A stretch of DNA of 32,888 nucleotides from a virus. Shown here in pieces: positions 8,375-15,558 of this stretch. The position numbers and the translations under genes were made by a program. The stretch covers positions 1-32,888 of the IMG/VR virus record IMGVR_UViG_3300022926_002089; one strand, 5' to 3'. The notes under the pieces are model-generated. The model was given only the letters and a program-made list of their open reading frames with translations. It was not told where the DNA came from and did not search any database. Position 1 is the first letter of the stretch. Each line of letters opens with the position of its first letter.

Positions 8375-9210
8375 TATAATTTATATTCTTCAACTGTTTC
8401 GGTTGCACCAAAATCGTAATAACCATATGCCCAATACTTTTCTCTACAAGGCCAACATCTTTTACAAGGTTCTATTCCGTGTAATTTATATGGCAAATTG
8501 AAAAAATCTGGTTTAGCATATTCTTTGTACATTTCTATTTCGGTCTCACAAGTTTCAGTTACAGGAAAAAGTGTTTTGTCTAAACCTAATTGTTTTACCC
8601 ATTCTGCGACTTGACGTTTGTTTTTGTTACGAAACGGTCTAAACTCATACTTGTAAACACCGTTTAAATTTTTTTTAGAAATCAATTTATCTCTTTTATG
8701 ATTTCTATCTTCTGGAAACTTACGCAACTCACCTGTAATTATTTTAGGTTGTTCATCTATTGGTGGATTTAAAGTTTCACCAGAACAATACATATGTAAA
8801 TCTGAATACTTATCATATAATTTTGTAAACCATTTTCTTTGAAAAATATCTTTAGGATTATATTTTTTACCAGTTTTTTCAAATTCTTCTATCATCTCAG
8901 GTGTTTTTACAAATCCACTTGTATCAAAAAATGCAATTTCATTATTCAAAAGAGTACTATTTGGATTTAATATTCTCAAAGCATTTACTACTTTTTTTAC
9001 TGAATCTATAGCTGCAGGTCTTAATTTATTATACATTGTTATAGGTAATATTTTTTTATTAGGATACCTAGACATGAATAAGTAGGTCATAAACGCAGAG
9101 TCTATGCCACCACTTAATCTAATTCCTATTATATCTTGTTTAGATATTATTTCATCAATGTCTGGTGTAAACACTTCATCTAGTATTTTATTTAATTTTT
9201 TTATATCCAT
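8374..9210 (-). CDS. PP-loop ATPase with QueC-like C-terminal cysteine cluster
   Basis: The 278-residue protein has RLSGGIDSAF near residues 31-40, the SGGxDS pyrophosphate loop of N-type ATP pyrophosphatases (QueC, asparagine and NAD synthetases, sugar amidotransferases). Near the C-terminus C221 and PCKRCWPC (C249, C252, C255), followed by Arg, recall the zinc site of QueC. These enzymes adenylate a substrate, then add nitrogen or sulphur. No other preQ0 gene is visible, so an amidation or thiolation in the local pathway is as likely as a DNA modification role. A GGAGGA ribosome site lies about 10 nt upstream of the ATG. Confidence 0.7.
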   Translation of the reverse strand: MDIKKLNKILDEVFTPDIDEIISKQDIIGIRLSGGIDSAFMTYLFMSRYPNKKILPITMYNKLRPAAIDSVKKVVNALRILNPNSTLLNNEIAFFDTSGFVKTPEMIEEFEKTGKKYNPKDIFQRKWFTKLYDKYSDLHMYCSGETLNPPIDEQPKIITGELRKFPEDRNHKRDKLISKKNLNGVYKYEFRPFRNKNKRQVAEWVKQLGLDKTLFPVTETCETEIEMYKEYAKPDFFNLPYKLHGIEPCKRCWPCREKYWAYGYYDFGATETVEEYKL

Positions 9211-9926
9211 TTTATTATTTCCTCCATTTCAGGTTTCACATCCTCATGTTCTTGTTTTAAATATTGCAAATCTTCACGTCTATATCTTTCAGCATATCCA
9301 CAACTTATCATTACAATAGGTCTGGTTTTTACCATATGTAAACCAACATTATGCCATTGTTCAGGTCTTCTTTTAAAACACGAGTTGTAAGATATATCAA
9401 GTCCTTCTTCTAATAAGTAGTTTGTTAAATTAGCAACAAATATTCCAACTTCAACCGCAACACTATCAACTATTTTTTCAATATGACTTTCAAAACCTTG
9501 ATCATAAAAGTGGCCTGTTTCAATTTGTCTTTGATAAAATTTATTTGGAGTAGAAATTCTACTATGTATTGTAATTAAGTAAGGATTTTCTTTTATATGT
9601 CTGTAGTATGGATTTTCATACTCACCTAATTTGGCACCTTGAGTTTTTGTTGCTTGATTGTCTGCAACAGCTTTGTTTTCAACATCAGCGTGACATTTAA
9701 CAACTAAGCTATGTATTGCGTCTTTATATATTTCTTTATCAGGTCCCCACACAAGAGCTTGATAAGCCATTGCATTATTTTTAGATGGAGAAGTTTTCCA
9801 TGCCTTATATAATGCTCTTTCTATTATTTCTTTAGGTGGTATATCTTTTTTATAAGTTTTTACGTGTTTTCTTTTTTGTTCTAATAAATCAAATAAGTTG
9901 AGTGCTACAGAATATATTTTAGTCAT
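9201..9926 (-). CDS. Nitroreductase-family protein (copy 2)
   Basis: The protein has 241 residues. It opens with KRKHVKTYKKDIPPKEIIER and KTSPSKNNAMAYQALVWGPD, the classic N-terminal arrangement of FMN-dependent nitroreductases (basic stretch, helix, PS-x-N, then strand). The helix VDSVAVEVGIFVANLTNYLLEE matches the central core helix. It is much diverged from the copy at 3908-4747, and the usual C-terminal glycine loop is only loosely present (VMISCGYAERYRRED). It overlaps the PP-loop gene by 10 nt. The redox substrate is unknown. Confidence 0.7.
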   Translation of the reverse strand: MTKIYSVALNLFDLLEQKRKHVKTYKKDIPPKEIIERALYKAWKTSPSKNNAMAYQALVWGPDKEIYKDAIHSLVVKCHADVENKAVADNQATKTQGAKLGEYENPYYRHIKENPYLITIHSRISTPNKFYQRQIETGHFYDQGFESHIEKIVDSVAVEVGIFVANLTNYLLEEGLDISYNSCFKRRPEQWHNVGLHMVKTRPIVMISCGYAERYRREDLQYLKQEHEDVKPEMEEIIKWI

Positions 9927-10743
9927 TTAATACCTTTGCATATTTTCTCATAGGAAAATGTCCTTTTGGTTGCACCCATTCAGTACAAGTTTTACAATAG
10001 TTTTCATATTTAAATAACCTAAAGTTCATCATCTTATCAATATTCTCTTTTGTCAATTCAAAAGTTTTAGATAACTCTTTATTATTAGCAAACTTTTTAC
10101 TACAATGTACAATATGTTTCTTTTCAAAATCAATAACAGGTACCATAGGAAAGGCTGCACACATTTTACGATCAATCTCATCTGCTTGTATAACATCTGT
10201 AAAATCTTTTGATCTGCCATTAAATGCTTTCCACATTGTATTTTTATGGTTTAATTTTTTCAATACTTCAGGATGATTATCTTTGTATTTGTAATAGTTA
10301 GGTGTTCTTACAACAACGTTATAGTTGTTAAAATCATTTTCAGGTATATAATCAAAGTTACCTAGTTTTGTTACTTCATTTTCATACCAATCTAATATAT
10401 TATGTTCAACATAAAGTATATCTTTATCTTCAAGTATATGTGGATATCTTTTACGAACAAATGAGTTTGATAATACTGAACATATAAAGTTAGGATATTT
10501 TTTTATTTCGTTTATTACGTCATCTAAGTTTTTAATAAGGCCAGGCTCACCGCCCAATAGACATATTCTGATTTTATAATTTTTAAGATAATCTAAAGTT
10601 TGTTTTAAAAAATTTATATCAACTGTTAGATTTCTCATTTCTAAAGTATAACTTGTACAATAGTGGCAATTCTTATTGCAAGACATTGACAAAAAGAAGT
10701 CTATAGCTAAATAATTATCTTGTATTTCGTTTAAGGTTTTCAT
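9919..10743 (-). CDS. Radical SAM protein with C-terminal SPASM/twitch-like cysteines
   Basis: I take the ATG at 10743 (274 residues, MKTLNEIQDNYLAIDFFLS); an in-frame ATG at 10761 adds six residues and overlaps the upstream gene further. The radical SAM cluster motif is CNKNCHYC (C22, C26, C29) and GGEPG lies at about 64-68. After the barrel there are Cys in KMCAAFP, VHCSKKF and YCKTC, which fit a shortened auxiliary-cluster domain. The protein is probably a sulphur, carbon or peptide-modifying enzyme. A QueE role was considered because of the QueC-like neighbour but QueE is shorter and lacks the C-terminal Cys. Confidence 0.8.
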   Translation of the reverse strand: MKTLNEIQDNYLAIDFFLSMSCNKNCHYCTSYTLEMRNLTVDINFLKQTLDYLKNYKIRICLLGGEPGLIKNLDDVINEIKKYPNFICSVLSNSFVRKRYPHILEDKDILYVEHNILDWYENEVTKLGNFDYIPENDFNNYNVVVRTPNYYKYKDNHPEVLKKLNHKNTMWKAFNGRSKDFTDVIQADEIDRKMCAAFPMVPVIDFEKKHIVHCSKKFANNKELSKTFELTKENIDKMMNFRLFKYENYCKTCTEWVQPKGHFPMRKYAKVLND

Positions 10744-11989
10744 AAAATTTATTAAATGCAATTTTTAATTTTGTTTTGTTTTTAAAAGGTGCATCTTCAA
10801 TATATTTTGGTGTTTGATAGCATTTTTCAATAATATAATCGTAAATATCTTCAGTTGTTTCATTAAGAAGTTCTTTATCAAATAAGTCATCACCTAATAT
10901 CTTTTGTATGCTGTTAATGAAATTATTTTGTTTATGTTCAAGTGTTATTATAATTGTGTTTATAATTTTATCAACTTCTTCTTTTGTCATGTATGGATGA
11001 ATAGGTAAAGTTAATATAGTATCACATACAATTTTACTTGCAAAAGTTTTATCTTTTCTGTGTTCAATGTTTTTGTACATAATGTTTTCAGATAAAGGTT
11101 TGTTATAGTGTACTTTTGCGTTTAGTATATTTTTTAACTTATCTCTATCTTCTTTGTTTTGTAATCTAATAACATATTTGTGATAGTTATGATCAAGGCC
11201 GTTTGTTGTGGATTGTATTGTAACATAATCTTTTAATTGTTCATCATAATATTTTGCTATTTCTTGTCTTTTAGATTGCCATTCTTTTATTCTATTTAAT
11301 CTAAAGTTTATAAATTCAGCGTTCATTAATAACATCTTTGAGTTATATCCTAACATCTCATTGTTACCGTGTTTTCTTAATTTTTTAAATATCTCTGCTT
11401 TATCTTTATCATCTGTAAGTATAGCACCACCTCCTGCAATACCAGCAACAACTTTGTTTGCGTTAAAACTTAATGTTGATATATCGCCAATTGATCCTGC
11501 TTTAACACCATTAAGACTTGCACCTAGTGATTGAGCTGCGTCTTCTACAAATGCAATGTTTTTCTCTTTACAAAAATCTATTATCTCTTTTGTGTCTGAC
11601 ATATTACCAAATAGATGTGGATAAACTATTGCTTTGACTTTATCCGAATACATACGTTTAATACTATCTAATGACATATGATAAGACGATATATCAATTT
11701 CGCAAAATACAGGTGTTGCACCGACTATGGATATGCAAGATGCAGTAGAAATCCAAGAAAAATTAGTTGTCAATACCTCATCACCTTCTTTTATATCTAA
11801 ACTTCTTAAAGCAAAATGTAATGCGTCTGTGCCATTACTACAAGCTACAGCGTATTTTCTACCTGTGAGTAGTTTAAGTTTATCTTCCAAAAACTCAACA
11901 TTACTTTCTTGTTCTTTTTGCATTGACTTATCAAAAAGTTCTAGGTATTCGTCTTTGTGTTCTAGGTATTCTCTATCCCAACCTGTCAT
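10715..11989 (-). CDS. DegT/DnrJ/EryC1/StrS-family PLP aminotransferase with extra C-terminal domain
   Basis: The protein has 424 residues. The fold markers are all present: SNGTDALHFAL (51-61), a GDEV/TNFSW segment, VEDAAQSLGA (148-157) and the Schiff-base lysine K179 in LSFNANK, followed by GGGAI. Family members usually transaminate nucleotide-linked keto sugars, making amino sugars for glycans or antibiotics. They are about 360-380 residues; the last 55-60 residues here (from about IQKILGDD on) are an extra helical segment. An AGCGGAG ribosome site precedes the ATG. With the glycosyltransferases nearby, a role in making an amino sugar is plausible. Confidence 0.88.
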   Translation of the reverse strand: MTGWDREYLEHKDEYLELFDKSMQKEQESNVEFLEDKLKLLTGRKYAVACSNGTDALHFALRSLDIKEGDEVLTTNFSWISTASCISIVGATPVFCEIDISSYHMSLDSIKRMYSDKVKAIVYPHLFGNMSDTKEIIDFCKEKNIAFVEDAAQSLGASLNGVKAGSIGDISTLSFNANKVVAGIAGGGAILTDDKDKAEIFKKLRKHGNNEMLGYNSKMLLMNAEFINFRLNRIKEWQSKRQEIAKYYDEQLKDYVTIQSTTNGLDHNYHKYVIRLQNKEDRDKLKNILNAKVHYNKPLSENIMYKNIEHRKDKTFASKIVCDTILTLPIHPYMTKEEVDKIINTIIITLEHKQNNFINSIQKILGDDLFDKELLNETTEDIYDYIIEKCYQTPKYIEDAPFKNKTKLKIAFNKFYENLKRNTR

Positions 11990-12755
11990 ATATAAACTCC
12001 GCTAGTTTTTCTTGCCCTTGTTTATTAGGGTGTAAATCAATTTTTGATATTCTATCAGTAGTATTGTCTAATACTTTATCAGATAAACTATAACCATTTA
12101 ATCTTGGATCAGTTGGCCATCCTATAAAGTTATTATTAATAATTTCATAATATGGACTATTGTGTATTTGTGCCAAGTATTTTTTTTCTTCTTTCTCTTT
12201 CCATTCTTTTTCCTCTTTTGTTAATTGATGAGGTTCATTTAAAATAGGTATTTGTTTAATAAAATCATCAGGAAAGTCTTTTGTTCTTTTAGCAATTAGT
12301 TGTTGCCATAGATAACCTTTAAACAAGTCTATCATTTGAAGTTGTTTGTAAGGTAACTTTAAATTTTCACAAACCATCTGAAAACTATAATAATATCTTA
12401 ATGATCTGTCTATCCAGTAATTCATACAACCCTTTGAATCATACATATCATTTGTCCATTTTGCTTTATTAAGATATAAACTTTCTATCTGATAGTCACG
12501 TCTAGGTGCTGTACTCCAAGCTGCAATAACTAAACCTATTTTAGAGTGATCAATAGTTTGTAATTTATCAATTATATTACTATAGATGTATTCTTGTCCT
12601 GCACCTGACTCACTTAAATTTATAAGTTCCATGTCTATCTTATCAGCAAGTAATTGTGGCCATTTAGGCCAACTGACATCTAATTTGGGATGATGTATGG
12701 ACGTCCATCTTTCGTTTGAATAACTACATCCACTTACTAATAATATTTTTTTCAT
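11973..12755 (-). CDS. SGNH/GDSL-hydrolase-like protein (copy 1)
   Basis: The protein has 260 residues. VSGCSYS at 7-13 places the predicted nucleophile Ser11 after a hydrophobic strand. NLSESGAGQEYI fits the Gly and Asn of blocks II-III, and IDLHPNKQGQEKLAEF near the C-terminus gives the Asp and His of block V. The spacing is D-x-H, not the usual D-x-x-H, in both this and the second copy. SGNH enzymes remove or transfer acyl groups on glycans and lipids. It overlaps the aminotransferase start by 17 nt. The acyl substrate is unknown. Confidence 0.7.
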   Translation of the reverse strand: MKKILLVSGCSYSNERWTSIHHPKLDVSWPKWPQLLADKIDMELINLSESGAGQEYIYSNIIDKLQTIDHSKIGLVIAAWSTAPRRDYQIESLYLNKAKWTNDMYDSKGCMNYWIDRSLRYYYSFQMVCENLKLPYKQLQMIDLFKGYLWQQLIAKRTKDFPDDFIKQIPILNEPHQLTKEEKEWKEKEEKKYLAQIHNSPYYEIINNNFIGWPTDPRLNGYSLSDKVLDNTTDRISKIDLHPNKQGQEKLAEFIYDRLG

Positions 12756-12775
12756 TCTATAAAATTTGCAATATG

Positions 12776-13219
12776 TTAAACAATATTTTTTTTTTCTACT
12801 TTTCCTTCATTATTAAAATACGTTTCTTTTTTTATTTTATCTGTTTCTTTTCTTTTTCTACAATGATGAATACATGTGGGTAATATTTTATCTATATCGT
12901 GGTTTGCTAGATTTGTGGCAAATTCTATCCACTCTTTGGATAAAACAATTTCATCAATAGATTTATGTTCACTTATTTTACTTACTTTTAACATTTTTTG
13001 CATTATTGGATGATTTAAAGTTTCTTTTTCATCAATCCAACAACATGGTATCAAATATCCCCTATTTGTAACAGCTGCTAATTGAGCATATTTACCTTCT
13101 TTGTTTTTTGGAGTTATCATACATTTAGGTTCTAATTCTATTTCTCCAGCAATTTCTTTTATAACTCTTTTACGACTACTATCGTATTCTAAAGATTTAT
13201 CTCGTTTTTGTTTTGGCAT
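12776..13219 (-). CDS. SPASM-like C-terminal part of a split radical SAM protein
   Basis: This 147-residue ORF has no radical SAM core, but carries LEPKCMI, LIPCCWID and PTCIHHCRKR, the cysteine pattern of a SPASM-type auxiliary domain. It overlaps the radical SAM ORF upstream by 23 nt in the +1 frame. If one A of the A5 run just before CGAGAT is skipped, the upstream ORF reads straight into this one. It is therefore probably the C-terminal half of one protein, either through a natural split, a programmed shift or a sequence error. It might also be translated alone from the ATG at 13219. Confidence 0.6.
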   Translation of the reverse strand: MPKQKRDKSLEYDSSRKRVIKEIAGEIELEPKCMITPKNKEGKYAQLAAVTNRGYLIPCCWIDEKETLNHPIMQKMLKVSKISEHKSIDEIVLSKEWIEFATNLANHDIDKILPTCIHHCRKRKETDKIKKETYFNNEGKVEKKNIV

Positions 13220-13850
13220 CTAAGGCAAACTTTTCATTCTTTGGTTTATAGGGATCATTATCATCAAGCCACCTTGACGACTGTAATACTAAAAATTTAA
13301 CTCCACTATCTTGTGCTAATTTCTGTGCTTGTTCAACATGGTTTTCATTATAACTAAAAACTATATATTGCCATATGGGAGTTTTACGTAAATATTTTTT
13401 TGACTCGACCATAATATTAAATAATTTTTCACCATCTTGGTTAATTCTGTATTTATGACTTTCGTTTGGTAAACCATCTATTCCAAATATCCACTCTGCA
13501 TATGGATTTGATTTAAAACTTTCAATAAAATATTCTCTAGGTTTAAGTGAAGAGGCGATGTGAACTTCACACTTTACTTCTTTATTTTTTAACATTTTAA
13601 GTATTTCTGCAAATTTAGGATGATGAAGTGGATCTGATAACTGACCACAAAAAACAAATGCTTTATAAAAATCTGACAGCTTATCAATTTCTTCTAAAGT
13701 TAAATCATACCCATACACTTTTTTACCTTTATCTAAAAAACCAGTTTGTCTTTGGCATCTAGGACATTGAAGTGGACATCTAAATCCTATATCAATGTTA
13801 ATTCCTTGTGTTCTTTTTAAAAACTTGCCAATGTTATCTATTTTACTCAT
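13197..13850 (-). CDS. Radical SAM core protein (N-terminal part of a split SPASM enzyme)
   Basis: The protein has 217 residues. GFRCPLQCPRCQR gives the cluster cysteines C25, C29 and C32. VFCGQLSDPLHHP stands where the GGEP-type SAM motif usually is, and GIDGLP is the later strand motif. It stops after KFALDAKTKTR, before any auxiliary-cluster Cys. Those lie in the overlapping next ORF in the +1 frame. The start ATG overlaps the end of the upstream SGNH gene by 8 nt. Together the two ORFs would give a protein of about 360 residues, a usual size for SPASM radical SAM enzymes. Confidence 0.75.
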   Translation of the reverse strand: MSKIDNIGKFLKRTQGINIDIGFRCPLQCPRCQRQTGFLDKGKKVYGYDLTLEEIDKLSDFYKAFVFCGQLSDPLHHPKFAEILKMLKNKEVKCEVHIASSLKPREYFIESFKSNPYAEWIFGIDGLPNESHKYRINQDGEKLFNIMVESKKYLRKTPIWQYIVFSYNENHVEQAQKLAQDSGVKFLVLQSSRWLDDNDPYKPKNEKFALDAKTKTR

Positions 13851-14634
13851 GTTTTAATCTTGTGTATAAAAACTCTGCTATTTGTTTGTGGCCATTTTCA
13901 TTAGGATGTTTATCATACTCACCTATTGTATTATCTTTATGGTTTGGTAATATCACTTTTTCCTCAATAGTAAATCCTCTTTGTTTTTCTACTGATGGCC
14001 AACCTAAAAAGTTTTTAGTGTTAATAAACTTTTGATATGAAAATACTAACTCATGCAATATATAACGGTCTTTATCATCTCCGTTATATTTATATCGTTT
14101 TTCAAAGTTTGGATTTTTAGAATTTTCTACAAGTTCCTTTTCAGTTTTTAAAAGTCCTGATAGCCAACCTTCATATAAACTCAGCATTTGAAATTGACAA
14201 TAAGGTAAGCTATATCTTTCACATATATTTTGTATTATAATGTAGTGTAAACATGTTTCTCTAACCCAATAAAATACATCGCCAACTCTATCTAATCTTT
14301 TATTACGCCATTGAAAATTTTTTAAATATCTGTCATTACTTTTATTACTAATAAATTTTTTGTATTCTTGCCAATCATCTCTATTTGATTGTGACCAAGC
14401 AGCTATTACTAGACCTATTTCCTCTTTAGGTGTTTTTTCAATTGTTTCAACCAATGTTTGTAAAATGTATCTGTTGCCAGCACCGTTAAGACCTAAATTA
14501 ATAACTTCCATATTCAACTTCTCAGCTAATAACTTGGGCCATTTTGTCCATGAACAATCTAAATTTGGATAACCAGAAGATATAAAATTATCAGTTGTAA
14601 AACTACAACCACTAACTATAAGTTTTTTTTTCAT
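13843..14634 (-). CDS. SGNH/GDSL-hydrolase-like protein (copy 2)
   Basis: The protein has 263 residues and is a clear paralogue of the 11973-12755 protein. Both share an early GCS motif, SW-x-KWP-x-LLA-x-K-x-x-ME-x-INL, GAG-x-x-YI, IGLVIAAWS and LPY-x-Q-x-QM. The predicted Ser is in VSGCSF (residues 7-12) and the C-terminal Asp/His in YDKHPNENGH. The copies flank the split radical SAM gene. Keeping both copies apart in sequence suggests different acyl substrates or positions. The start overlaps the upstream stop as ATGA. Confidence 0.7.
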   Translation of the reverse strand: MKKKLIVSGCSFTTDNFISSGYPNLDCSWTKWPKLLAEKLNMEVINLGLNGAGNRYILQTLVETIEKTPKEEIGLVIAAWSQSNRDDWQEYKKFISNKSNDRYLKNFQWRNKRLDRVGDVFYWVRETCLHYIIIQNICERYSLPYCQFQMLSLYEGWLSGLLKTEKELVENSKNPNFEKRYKYNGDDKDRYILHELVFSYQKFINTKNFLGWPSVEKQRGFTIEEKVILPNHKDNTIGEYDKHPNENGHKQIAEFLYTRLKHE

Positions 14635-15491
14635 AGTAATTTTAAAAGATTTTCAATTTTATCTTTATATTTAGTTAAACACATAGCTGGCCTATTCCAA
14701 TAAACACTACCACCATCTCGTATGTTTTTATCTCTAGCATAGATTATTTTTTTTCCTAACCATTTACACTCTTGTATTATTCTTGGTGCAGGATCAAAAT
14801 TAGGTTTTGTATAAACATAAGTGTCAAATATACCTAGTAGATTTTTTACTGGTACGTAAACATGGTTAAGACTATTGTTTAAATATTTGTCTTTGTAAGC
14901 TATAATACCATGTGATGAATAATTTTTAATATGTTTTTCTACTTCTTTATAGTATATCTCATTTGTACCTAAAAATAAATATTTAAATTGTATATCTGAT
15001 TTAACTGGTTTGTAAATACTAAAGTTTATAATTTTTTCAAATTTTTTTCCTTTACCTTTTGGATATACGTCATAATCACATAGATCAACGACTTTAGTTG
15101 GATTGAAATATTTTAATGCAATAGAATATTCTTTAGGATGATTTTCTGAATAGACAGATATGAGAGTACCTTTAAACAGTAAATGTAATGTTAAAAGTTG
15201 ATCAACTGTATAAGATTTTTTATTTAAATAAGCTAATGTCAACATACTTCTTCCCATTATTAATGTTATATCATTTGATGAGGGAGAGTAAGAATCAAAC
15301 ACCACATTTTCGTATTCTATATAACATTCATTAATAGCATTAATATAGTCTTGTTGAGAAAAATGATGATGTGTCAAAATGATCAATTGACTTTTAATGC
15401 CAATTGAGTTAAGATAACAACAATGTTCATAACTATAATGAAATAGCCCATCGCCAGGTTTACTTGTACATACTATATTTACCATTTTCAT
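14631..15491 (-). CDS. GT-B-like glycosyltransferase or related protein
   Basis: The protein has 286 residues from the ATG at 15491; an alternative ATG at 15485 removes two residues. The strand pattern and the block DPAPRIIQECKWLGKKIIYA, followed by RDGG and later a C-terminal helix, resemble the donor half of GT-B enzymes, where P-x-x-x-x-E-C/A is the sugar-nucleotide loop. The N-terminal half is diverged. It is the first gene of the leftward group and is preceded by a near-consensus late box. The role is tentative; sugar transfer fits the neighbouring glycosyltransferases. Confidence 0.5.
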   Translation of the reverse strand: MKMVNIVCTSKPGDGLFHYSYEHCCYLNSIGIKSQLIILTHHHFSQQDYINAINECYIEYENVVFDSYSPSSNDITLIMGRSMLTLAYLNKKSYTVDQLLTLHLLFKGTLISVYSENHPKEYSIALKYFNPTKVVDLCDYDVYPKGKGKKFEKIINFSIYKPVKSDIQFKYLFLGTNEIYYKEVEKHIKNYSSHGIIAYKDKYLNNSLNHVYVPVKNLLGIFDTYVYTKPNFDPAPRIIQECKWLGKKIIYARDKNIRDGGSVYWNRPAMCLTKYKDKIENLLKLL

Positions 15492-15505
15492 AATATATTA
15501 TAACA

Positions 15506-15513
15506 TATTTATG
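15506..15513 (-). promoter_or_regulatory. Near-consensus late promoter for the leftward group
   Basis: On the minus strand 15513-15506 reads CATAAATA, one mismatch from TATAAATA. It lies 14 nt upstream of the ATG at 15491, the same spacing as the exact box before the nitroreductase gene at 4747. It directly abuts the exact rightward box, forming a back-to-back pair. Confidence 0.45.
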
Positions 15514-15521
15514 TATAAATA
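15514..15521 (+). promoter_or_regulatory. T4-type late promoter box for the rightward group
   Basis: Exact TATAAATA lying 37 nt upstream of the TTG start at 15559, in the only gap (15492-15558) between the divergent groups. The expected start of transcription is about 15527. Confidence 0.6.
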
Positions 15522-15525
15522 TCAA

Positions 15526-15540
15526 TAGAGTAGAGTAGAG
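15526..15540 (+). repeat. Three tandem TAGAG pentamers
   Basis: TAGAG occurs three times in a row between the late box and the TTG start, close to where transcription would begin. It is the only clear short tandem repeat I see between genes in this window. It could be a protein or RNA-binding site in the leader, or a chance expansion. Confidence 0.5.
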
Positions 15541-15558
15541 AAGAAATGGAATGTGTAA

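Noticed and set aside
8374-10761. A queuosine/preQ0 DNA-modification cluster (QueC-like protein beside a radical SAM protein).
   Set aside because: The radical SAM protein is too long for QueE and has extra C-terminal cysteines, and no QueD, FolE or transglycosylase is seen.
14087-14094. Minus-strand exact TATAAATA within the SGNH gene.
   Set aside because: It is about 240 bases upstream of the next start (13850), in the middle of a coding region, and in an A/T-rich genome the octamer will occur by chance.
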